A stretch of 5,319 bases of DNA, from the NCBI GenBank assembly GCA_002419445.1, contig DIGC01000004.1, positions 7,781-13,099 of the forward strand. The letters are read 5' to 3'. The position numbers were made by a program, and so were the translations under genes. Shown here one piece after another: positions 1 through 5,319 of this stretch (its first letter is position 1; every line of letters begins with the position of its first letter). A model generated the notes under the pieces. That model made no database searches. It had not been told where the DNA came from and saw nothing but the letters and a program-made list of their open reading frames with translations. This DNA comes from Caryophanales bacterium UBA5732 (GTDB lineage: Bacteria > Bacillota_I > Bacilli_A > Izemoplasmatales > Hujiaoplasmataceae).

Positions 1-942
1 GGATATCGATTGCTGACACCAATGGTTTATTCGGGAGTCTATCCGGTTGATGCGGATGATTACACTAGTTTGAAAGATTCAATCGAAAAAATGAAGTTGA
101 GTGATGCGTCATTAATCTATGAACCGGAAACGTCAAGCGCTCTTGGTTTTGGCTTTAGAGTTGGTTTCTTGGGGATGCTACATATGGAAATTTTCCAGGA
201 ACGTCTCGAAAGAGAATTCAATCAAAATCTGATTACCACCGCTCCATCAGTGGACTATAAAGTTTATTTGGAAAATGGGACGATCATCCATCTTGATAAC
301 CCGGCTCTTATGCCTAAAAATCAAATGGTAAAAAAAATCGAAGAACCATATGTGTTAGCTACAATTATTAGCCCAAGCGAATATGTGGGAAACATTATGG
401 AGCTATGTCAGTATAAACGTGGTATTTTTAAAGACATGAAGTACATCTCCGAGGCACGAGTGGAGATTATCTATGAGTTACCACTTTCAGAAATAATTTA
501 CGATTTCTTTAATCGTTTAAAATCGAGCACAAAAGGATATGCCTCATTTGATTATGAATTAATTGAACATCGAGAATCAAATCTAGTCAAGATTGATATC
601 TTACTTAATTCGGAACCAGTCGATGCTTTAGCATTCTTGGTTCATCAAGATTTTTCCAGACAAAGAGGTTTAAAGATTTGTCAAAAATTAAAGGATTTAA
701 TTCCTCGACAACTTTTTGAAATTCCGATTCAAGCGGCTATTGGCTCGAAAGTTATTGCTAGAACCAATATCAAAGCGCTGAGAAAAGATGTTTTGGCCAA
801 ATGTTATGGCGGCGATGTTTCGCGAAAAAAGAAATTACTTGAAAAACAAAAACAAGGTAAAAAGCGGATGAAGAATGTTGGTTCTGTAGAGATACCTCAA
901 GAAGCATTCATGTCGGTTTTATCTTTAGAAGAAGATGATTAG
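1..942 (+). CDS. lepA: Elongation factor 4 (LepA/EF4), C-terminal part, 5' end cut by window edge
   Basis: EF4 is a ribosome-associated translational GTPase that acts on elongating or pre-translocation ribosomes. Frame 1 is open from the first base (Gly-Tyr-Arg, then Leu from TTG at 10), so the TTG at 10 is not the start. The family is about 600 residues; 313 are present, so roughly the first half, including the GTPase domain, lies outside. Visible in order (numbered from the window edge): the EF-G domain III-like segment (PMVYSGVYPVD at about 8-17, then YEPETSSALGFGFR and GFLGMLHMEI to about 64), the LITTAPS linker near 77-83, the domain V-like segment (EEPYVLATI at about 114-122, ELCQYKRG, GYASFDYELIEHRES to about 193), and the EF4-specific C-terminal domain (LIPRQLFEIPIQAAIGSKVIAR, ALRKDVLAKCYGGDVSRKKKLLEKQKQGKKRMK, GSVEIPQEAF). 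The GGDVSRKKKLLEKQKQGKKRMK block separates LepA from EF-G. No frameshift is visible, and the gene ends in TAG inside a terminator stem. Confidence 0.97.
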   Translation, partial: GYRLLTPMVYSGVYPVDADDYTSLKDSIEKMKLSDASLIYEPETSSALGFGFRVGFLGMLHMEIFQERLEREFNQNLITTAPSVDYKVYLENGTIIHLDNPALMPKNQMVKKIEEPYVLATIISPSEYVGNIMELCQYKRGIFKDMKYISEARVEIIYELPLSEIIYDFFNRLKSSTKGYASFDYELIEHRESNLVKIDILLNSEPVDALAFLVHQDFSRQRGLKICQKLKDLIPRQLFEIPIQAAIGSKVIARTNIKALRKDVLAKCYGGDVSRKKKLLEKQKQGKKRMKNVGSVEIPQEAFMSVLSLEEDD

Positions 943-967
943 CACTCTTTTTGAGTGCTTTTTATTT
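941..967 (+). terminator. Intrinsic terminator after lepA
   Basis: A perfect 7-bp stem, AGCACTC (941-947) with GAGTGCT (953-959), closes a loop of five T and is followed by a T-rich tract (959-967, interrupted by one A). The stem begins at the second base of the lepA stop codon (TAG, 940-942), so there is no spare 3' sequence. It should end most lepA transcripts and separate lepA from the hemW operon, although readthrough is possible. Confidence 0.85.
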
Positions 968-1011
968 AGGGGCGGAAGTTTTATAGGTGTAATACTTTAA
1001 AAAAGTCAAAG

Positions 1012-1027
1012 ATTATGTTAACATAAT
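1012..1027. promoter_or_regulatory. Perfect 16-bp palindrome upstream of hemW; possible operator
   Basis: ATTATGTTAACATAAT is its own reverse complement over all 16 bases; the symmetry stops at the next pair (G1011, A1028). It ends 3 bases before the hemW ribosome site and 12 bases before the start codon, in the only non-coding stretch that could carry the hemW-xerD-deoB promoter. That position suits a repressor operator or an RNA hairpin masking the ribosome site. It does not match the CIRCE, cre, LexA or Fur consensus as I know them. A weak extended -10-like TGTAATACT lies at 988-996, with no clear -35. The symmetry is observed; the function is inference. Confidence 0.4.
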
Positions 1028-1030
1028 AAT

Positions 1031-1036
1031 GGTGAT
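1031..1036 (+). promoter_or_regulatory. Ribosome binding site of hemW
   Basis: GGTGAT matches the 3' portion of the full AAGGAGGTGAT Shine-Dalgarno sequence and sits 3 bases before ATG at 1040, the right register for that part of the anti-SD. It supports the chosen start, which also puts the conserved YIHIPFC motif near the N terminus as in HemW relatives. Confidence 0.6.
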
Positions 1037-1039
1037 AAT

Positions 1040-2149
1040 ATGATCAAGGGTTTATATATACACATTCCATTTTGTGATCAAATCTGTACTTACTGCGATT
1101 TTACTAAAATGGTTGCTAATGACGATTTGAAAGTGGAATACATTAGAGCTTTAGTTAGAGAACTTGAATACTTCAGCGATCTAACAGAAAAGTGTGAAAC
1201 CATCTATATTGGCGGTGGAACTCCATCCTCACTCGAGTTGGATTTACTTGAGGCTTTTTTCAATGAGTTATCACAAACTGTTAATTTACAAAAGATTATT
1301 GAATTTACAGTCGAAGCCAACCCTAGTGATATCAGTCACGAATTACTTAAAATCTTTAAGAAATATCATGTAAACCGGATTAGTATGGGCGTCCAATCTA
1401 TGGATGAAGGATTATTGAAGTTTTTGGGTAGAAACCATACTCAGGATATTGTTAGAAATGCAGTTCAGTTAATTAAAGAATATAACTTTGCTTTAAACTT
1501 AGATTTTTTATATGCAGTTCCTGGGCAAACAAAAGAATTACTCATCAAAGATTTAGAATATGTCAAAAAGTTCAATCCCGAACATTTATCTTATTATTCT
1601 TTGATTGTTGAAGACAGAACAATCATTAGCCATTTAATTAATACTCATAAAGTCGCTGATTTTCCCGATGACCTTGCCAGAGATTTTGCTGATATAGTAG
1701 ATGCAACTTTAAAGAATTACGGTTACCATAAATATGAGGTTTCCAATTATAGTAAACCTGGAAATGAATCAAAACACAATCTCATCTATTGGGATGTCGA
1801 AGAATACTTAGGAATTGGCTTAAATGCCAGTTCGCAATATAATTATATTCGTATGAAAAATCCTAAAAGTATCAAAGAATATATTGCCGGAACGAAGAAG
1901 AACGCTCTTAATATGCACCAATTGGAAGAATACAATCCAAAGTTGGAAATATTACTTCTAGGCCTAAGAAAAACCTCTGGCGTCAGTTTGGAAGAATATA
2001 AGTTAAGAATCAAAAAAGATGTTTTTGAAGTTTATCCTCAACTTAAAAAACATCTCGAAAATAATCTTTTGGAAATTAAAGACGGTTATTTACGTTTTAC
2101 CGAAAATGGCATGTATTTAGCTAATCAAGTTTATCTTGACATAATATAG
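1040..2149 (+). CDS. hemW: Radical SAM heme chaperone HemW (formerly annotated as oxygen-independent coproporphyrinogen III oxidase)
   Basis: The 369 residues are full length for HemW (about 370-380). The N-terminal radical SAM domain has the 4Fe-4S motif CX3CX2C (C12, C16, C19) in HIPFCDQICTYCDF; the residue after next is Phe, not the fourth Cys of true HemN. SAM-site motifs follow: IGGGTPSS (57-64), EANPSD (92-97), ISMGVQS (114-120), DFLYAVPGQT (155-164). The HNxxYW motif typical of HemW and linked to heme binding is present as HNLIYW (246-251), after YEVSNYSKPG. The C-terminal HemW domain includes LLGLRKTSGVSLEEY (306-320). HemW proteins bind heme and are proposed to deliver it to respiratory enzymes; they are not established coproporphyrinogen oxidases. 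The usual GxGAHS-like segment reads GIGLNASS (258-265). The gene is first in the hemW-xerD-deoB run, with xerD starting about 10 bases after its stop. The physiological heme target cannot be told from this window. Confidence 0.93.
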   Translation: MIKGLYIHIPFCDQICTYCDFTKMVANDDLKVEYIRALVRELEYFSDLTEKCETIYIGGGTPSSLELDLLEAFFNELSQTVNLQKIIEFTVEANPSDISHELLKIFKKYHVNRISMGVQSMDEGLLKFLGRNHTQDIVRNAVQLIKEYNFALNLDFLYAVPGQTKELLIKDLEYVKKFNPEHLSYYSLIVEDRTIISHLINTHKVADFPDDLARDFADIVDATLKNYGYHKYEVSNYSKPGNESKHNLIYWDVEEYLGIGLNASSQYNYIRMKNPKSIKEYIAGTKKNALNMHQLEEYNPKLEILLLGLRKTSGVSLEEYKLRIKKDVFEVYPQLKKHLENNLLEIKDGYLRFTENGMYLANQVYLDII

Positions 2150-2153
2150 GCGG
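2148..2153 (+). promoter_or_regulatory. Ribosome binding site of xerD, overlapping the hemW stop codon
   Basis: AGGCGG (one mismatch to AGGAGG) overlaps the last two bases of the hemW TAG. It lies 6 bases from ATG at 2160 but only 3 from the in-frame GTG at 2157, so it favours ATG 2160 as the start. The overlap suggests that ribosomes finishing hemW can reinitiate on xerD. Confidence 0.6.
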
Positions 2154-2159
2154 TTTGTG

Positions 2160-3068
2160 ATGTTAGAAGCTTATTTAAAAGAGTATCTCTACTATCTAAA
2201 AGTCACTAAAAATCTTGCGAAGAATACAATTTTATCTTATGAGCGAGATTTGGCTGATTATCTAGATTTTATCAAAAAAAATTATGAGATTAAAGATTAC
2301 AATAAAATAACTGATGAACAAATTAAAAATTATGTAAAAAGTCTAGCAAGAAGAGATATTATGGCAACTTCTATCACTAGAAAAATTAGTTCTATTCACT
2401 CCTTTCATAAGTACCTTACCAATGAAGATTTAGTTGATAAAGACGTCAGTGAGAAGGTAAAGAAGCCAAAAACTAAAAAAACTTTACCTACAGTCTTGAA
2501 TATTCAGGAAATAAACGCTATTATAAACCTTACCTATAAAAATGATGAACCTTTAGAAGTTAGAAACAGAGCACTTCTCGAACTTGCCTATGGTTCAGGC
2601 TTAAGAGTTAGTGAACTACTAGATCTTGAAATTGCCGATTTGCATTTGAACAAGGGATTAGTGACAGTAACTGGTAAAGGTAATAAAGAACGAATCGTCC
2701 CTTTAGGTGAAGATGCTGCGCAAGCATTGAAAGACTATATCATTAAAGCGAGATTAATGCTTAATCCTAAAACTCAGAATATCCTTTTTGTTAATAAGTT
2801 CGGTGATAAACTCAGCCGAATTGGTTTTTACAAGATTGTCCAAAATCTCGCTGATAAAGCTAAGATCAACAAAAAGGTATCTCCCCATACATTTCGTCAC
2901 ACTTTCGCAACGCATTTGTTAGAAAATGGCGCTAATTTAAGATCAGTTCAAGAGCTTTTAGGTCATGAAGACATCATGACAACGGAAAACTATACGCATG
3001 TTTCAAAAGCTCATTTAAAAAACATTTATAATGAGGCACATCCACGTGCTAATGGAAAAGAGGAATAG
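2160..3068 (+). CDS. xerD: Site-specific tyrosine recombinase XerD
   Basis: Chromosome-dimer resolving recombinase that, usually with XerC, acts at dif sites in the replication terminus and exchanges strands through a 3'-phosphotyrosine. From ATG 2160 it is 302 residues, usual for Xer; GTG 2157 would add one Met. The N-terminal SAM-like DNA-binding domain (about 1-107) contains YLKVTKNLAKNTILSYERDL and SITRKISSIHSFHKYL. The catalytic domain has the full set: R149 (GSGLRVSEL), K173 (GKGNKERIVPLG), H243 and R246 (SPHTFRHTFATHLLENGA), H269 (QELLGHED), and nucleophile Y278 (TTENYTHVS). The ending HPRA after YNEA is typical of XerD rather than XerC or an integrase. No att site, excisionase or phage gene lies nearby, and the housekeeping neighbours argue for a chromosomal Xer protein. 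It sits between hemW and deoB in one tight run; xerD next to deoB is also seen in Bacillus subtilis (ripX-drm). XerC versus XerD is the main uncertainty. Confidence 0.9.
   Translation: MLEAYLKEYLYYLKVTKNLAKNTILSYERDLADYLDFIKKNYEIKDYNKITDEQIKNYVKSLARRDIMATSITRKISSIHSFHKYLTNEDLVDKDVSEKVKKPKTKKTLPTVLNIQEINAIINLTYKNDEPLEVRNRALLELAYGSGLRVSELLDLEIADLHLNKGLVTVTGKGNKERIVPLGEDAAQALKDYIIKARLMLNPKTQNILFVNKFGDKLSRIGFYKIVQNLADKAKINKKVSPHTFRHTFATHLLENGANLRSVQELLGHEDIMTTENYTHVSKAHLKNIYNEAHPRANGKEE
3059..3064 (+). promoter_or_regulatory. Ribosome binding site of deoB, inside the end of xerD
   Basis: AGAGGA lies in the last codons of xerD, 7 bases before ATG at 3072, a normal spacing. It supports that start and co-translation with xerD, whose TAG (3066-3068) falls between the site and the start codon. 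Confidence 0.6.
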
Positions 3069-3071
3069 AAA

Positions 3072-4250
3072 ATGAAGTTCAAAAGAGTATTTTTAATCGT
3101 AATTGACTCGGTTGGCGTTGGCGCAATGCCTGATGCTGACAAGTTTGGTGACGTTGGCTCTAATACAATCGGTAATCTAGCTAAAGTTGTCGGTGGGATC
3201 AATCTACCAACTCTTAAGTCTTTTGGTTATGGAAATTTGACGGAGATTCTTGGCGTTGACCCAGTTCTTTCTCCTAGAGCTAATACCACCAAGATGGCTG
3301 AACTATCAAATGGAAAAGATACAATGACCGGACATTGGGAGTTGATGGGAATAAAAACTACTGTCCCTTTTAAAACTTTCACCGATACAGGCTTCCCGAA
3401 AGATTTAATCCAAGAAATCGAAAAAATCTCAGGTCGTAAAGTCATTGGTAATAAATCGGCTTCAGGCACTGAAATTATCGAAGAACTAGGCCCTCATCAA
3501 GTTAAGACTGGTGATTTAATTGTTTATACAAGCGCAGACAGTGTCTTGCAAATCGCTGCACATGAAGAAATTATTCCGCTTAAAGAATTATATGATATCT
3601 GTGAAAAAGTCAGAAAGCTTACTTTAGTCGATAAATGGCGAGTGGGTAGAATTATTGCCAGACCTTATCTCGGCAATGAAAAAGATGGGTTTAAACGCAC
3701 CACTAATCGCCATGATTACGCTTTGAATCCAACCTCAAAGACAGTACTTAACATCTTAGAAGAATCAAAATTTGACGTAATTTCTGTTGGTAAAATTCGT
3801 GACATTTTTAATGGTTCGGGAATTACTGAACATTACGGAATAAAATCAAATCACGATGGTATGAACAAAGTAATTGAAATCACTGAAAGAGATTTTACCG
3901 GATTATGTTTTGCGAATCTCGTCGATTTTGATGCTTTATATGGACATCGTCGTGATTCATATGGTTATAAGCTAGCGATGGAAGAATTTGATAAAGATTT
4001 AGCGGAATTATTAAAGCATTTAAATAATGACGATTTATTAATTATTACAGCCGATCACGGTAATGATCCAACCTATCCTGGTACTGATCATACTAGGGAA
4101 TACGTCCCGCTATTTGTCTATGCCAAAGACTATAACGGTAAATTCTTACCTGAAAGGTCAAGTTTCGCCGATGTCGGCACAACGATTGCGGATAATTTTA
4201 ATTTATCCGGCACTAACATTGGCTGTAGTATTCTGAAAATTCTCGAATAA
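3072..4250 (+). CDS. deoB: Phosphopentomutase DeoB
   Basis: Cytosolic Mn-dependent enzyme interconverting ribose or deoxyribose 1-phosphate and 5-phosphate, linking nucleoside phosphorolysis to the pentose phosphate and deoxyribose-phosphate aldolase routes. Its 392 residues are full length for the alkaline-phosphatase-superfamily family. The expected metal ligands are present: D12 (VIDSVGVGAMPDA), D287 and H292 (NLVDFDALYGHRRD), D328 and H329 (ITADHGNDPTYPGTDH), H340. The nucleophilic Thr is T84 in GKDTMTGHWELMG. The cap domain, about residues 100-220, carries GNKSASGTEII, YTSADSVLQIAAHEE, VGRIIARPYLG and RHDYALNP. This residue set matches the characterised Bacillus cereus enzyme after small offsets. 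The start follows xerD by 3 bases. In B. subtilis the deoB equivalent (drm) is followed by purine nucleoside phosphorylase; here a terminator comes directly after, so the partner phosphorylases must be elsewhere. Confidence 0.97.
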   Translation: MKFKRVFLIVIDSVGVGAMPDADKFGDVGSNTIGNLAKVVGGINLPTLKSFGYGNLTEILGVDPVLSPRANTTKMAELSNGKDTMTGHWELMGIKTTVPFKTFTDTGFPKDLIQEIEKISGRKVIGNKSASGTEIIEELGPHQVKTGDLIVYTSADSVLQIAAHEEIIPLKELYDICEKVRKLTLVDKWRVGRIIARPYLGNEKDGFKRTTNRHDYALNPTSKTVLNILEESKFDVISVGKIRDIFNGSGITEHYGIKSNHDGMNKVIEITERDFTGLCFANLVDFDALYGHRRDSYGYKLAMEEFDKDLAELLKHLNNDDLLIITADHGNDPTYPGTDHTREYVPLFVYAKDYNGKFLPERSSFADVGTTIADNFNLSGTNIGCSILKILE

Positions 4251-4284
4251 AAAAGGGTCTGGTTGAACCAGTCCCTTTATTTAT
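4249..4284. terminator. Bidirectional terminator between deoB and the convergent coiled-coil gene
   Basis: The stem AAAGGG (4252-4257) with CCCTTT (4273-4278) encloses a T-T mismatch (4258/4272) and an inner stem CTGGT (4259-4263) with ACCAG (4267-4271) around a TGA loop. On the plus strand it is followed by a T-rich TTTATTTATT; on the minus strand the six A at 4249-4254 read as a T tract. Both convergent genes can therefore end here. The minus-strand stop codon (TAA, 4277-4279) overlaps the stem base, and the deoB stop (4248-4250) abuts it. Confidence 0.85.
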
Positions 4285-5314
4285 TAATTAACAGTGGATT
4301 TCTTCTAATTCTTCGCGAAAGTTTTTTCAATTCTAATCTCTCTTTTTTATTTATCTGTTGATCCGTCTTCTTTAAAATGTTACGAATTCTACGGTTGTTT
4401 TTAGTCATGATTACATACGGTTTATATGTAGCCAAAACTTTTTCAAACGATTGTGAGAGATTATAAATATAGTTTTTACTTTGTATGAGCGTTGAATTAT
4501 ATTCGTTGGTCAGATTTTCGATTTCACTTTCATAGAAATTTTGTTTTTGCGCTTGTTGAAGGTTATATTTACTTTCTAAAGTTTGAAGTTCTTGCTGCTT
4601 TTGAGAAATCTCTAATTCTTCTCGAGCTATGATATTTTCTTTTAATCTTCTTGCTTCAGCGATAATTCTTTCCTTTTCTGTATTAATACCAGAAATAGTT
4701 TCCTGATATTCATCATCAATCACTTTAATTTCTGTTTGATATTCCAAACTGAATTTATTCTTTTCAGATTGCAATTGTTCAATGAATTCCAACAACTTAT
4801 TTTCATCTAGACTTGGATGTTCTTTGAAGTAAACCATCAAGTAATTGTCTAACAAGTCCTTAGTTTTGAAATCCAATTCTGCTTCAGCGGTTTTAAGCTT
4901 GAACTCGTAGCGCTTTTGCATTCTCTCTAATGTTTGGAAAAAAGTTGGTTCTAGGGGATCAACTTTATTTTCTAAATAAACTTTAAAATATTCATAACGC
5001 TCTTTAGCGCTGGAATATAGTGATTGCATTTCATCAATAGTTTCATCTCTTAGATTAACGGCTTCTTCCAAAGCTTCTTCCAAATGGTCATCGAGATTTT
5101 TTAGCCGTCTTTTAGCGTTGTTAATTATTTCGTTTTCATTGAGGGTCATTTCTGATCCGTCGATGAGTTTATCATAGTCGGCTTTGATTTTACTCAAGTC
5201 TTTTTCTAAACTTTTTGTTGCTTTAGAATCACCGGCATCAGAAAGCAGAAGATGTTGTTTATAAATTATAGCTTGATATTCATCCATAATGTCATTTTTG
5301 CGTTTCTTTGACAT
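4277..5314 (-). CDS. Hypothetical long coiled-coil protein with basic C-terminal tail
   Basis: I do not recognise this 345-residue protein. It is rich in Lys, Glu, Asn, Gln and Leu and contains no Cys and no Trp. No signal peptide, membrane segment or enzyme motif is visible, so a cytosolic, structural or scaffolding role is likely. Helical, heptad-like stretches run over about 33-117, 125-163 and 170-295, broken near VDPLEP (118-123) and KEHPSL (164-169). The tail after KPY (298-300) is strongly basic: about 16 Lys/Arg and 3 acidic residues in the last 41, including RRIRR near 334-338, which could bind nucleic acid or acidic lipid. ATG (complement of 5312-5314) is followed by a basic MSKKRKN start. 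Only 5 bases precede it, so no ribosome site can be seen and the frame stays open to the edge; a longer protein is possible. It is convergent to deoB, so not in that operon. SMC-like similarity would be only compositional. Confidence 0.75.
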   Translation of the reverse strand: MSKKRKNDIMDEYQAIIYKQHLLLSDAGDSKATKSLEKDLSKIKADYDKLIDGSEMTLNENEIINNAKRRLKNLDDHLEEALEEAVNLRDETIDEMQSLYSSAKERYEYFKVYLENKVDPLEPTFFQTLERMQKRYEFKLKTAEAELDFKTKDLLDNYLMVYFKEHPSLDENKLLEFIEQLQSEKNKFSLEYQTEIKVIDDEYQETISGINTEKERIIAEARRLKENIIAREELEISQKQQELQTLESKYNLQQAQKQNFYESEIENLTNEYNSTLIQSKNYIYNLSQSFEKVLATYKPYVIMTKNNRRIRNILKKTDQQINKKERLELKKLSRRIRRNPLLINK

Positions 5315-5319
5315 TGCTG

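Noticed and set aside
10..942. TTG at position 10 as the start of lepA
   Set aside because: The frame is open to base 1 and the encoded Gly-Tyr-Arg-Leu-Leu continues the LepA alignment upstream, so this is an internal Leu codon of a truncated gene.
968..1011. Sigma-A promoter for hemW
   Set aside because: TGTAATACT at 988-996 resembles an extended -10, but there is no TTGACA-like element at the right distance; too weak to list as a feature.
996..1043. Complete dif site around the 1012-1027 palindrome
   Set aside because: I tried both orientations with 11-base arms and a 6-base centre; the opposite arm did not resemble a XerC half-site either way.
1040..2149. True coproporphyrinogen III dehydrogenase (HemN)
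   Set aside because: It lacks the fourth Cys after CX3CX2C, is shorter than HemN (about 450 residues) and carries the HemW-type HNxxYW motif.
2160..3068. Phage or transposon integrase
   Set aside because: The tyrosine recombinase has the XerD-type ending and length and sits in an operon with housekeeping genes; no att repeats, excisionase or phage genes are visible.
3227..3469. Minus-strand open frame of 80 codons inside deoB
   Set aside because: It lies wholly opposite the conserved deoB coding region, which includes the catalytic-Thr motif, and shows no family motif; it is a shadow frame.

Overview
The window comes from an AT-rich, low-GC Gram-positive-type bacterium (Bacillota or a related mollicute). 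All four recognisable proteins resemble Firmicutes homologues, and Shine-Dalgarno sites of the AGGAGGTGAT type precede the internal genes. All three Trp codons I found (one in hemW, two in deoB) are TGG and no frame is broken by TGA, so the standard genetic code fits better than the Mycoplasma code. That points to Acholeplasma-, Izemoplasma-, Erysipelotrichia- or Bacilli-like organisms, but the genus cannot be fixed from sequence alone.

Layout: (1) 1-942, the C-terminal half of lepA (elongation factor 4), cut by the left edge and ended by a hairpin terminator that begins inside its TAG stop codon. (2) 943-1039, a short intergenic region with that terminator and a perfect 16-bp palindrome just upstream of the hemW ribosome site. 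(3) 1040-4250, a tight co-directional run of hemW (radical-SAM heme chaperone), xerD (tyrosine recombinase) and deoB (phosphopentomutase). The xerD and deoB ribosome sites lie inside or across the end of the preceding gene, so these three are almost certainly one operon. (4) About 4252-4278, a hairpin usable as a bidirectional terminator. (5) 4277-5314 on the minus strand, a convergent gene for a Lys/Glu-rich coiled-coil protein of unknown function whose start lies 5 bases from the right edge.

The genes are housekeeping: translation, heme handling, chromosome dimer resolution and nucleoside/pentose salvage. They do not form one pathway. Their grouping looks like two gene pairs known in Firmicutes (lepA-hemW and xerD-deoB) brought side by side. 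I saw no mobile element, CRISPR array, RNA gene or clear new system. The items most worth a second look are the 16-bp palindrome before hemW and the unrecognised coiled-coil protein.
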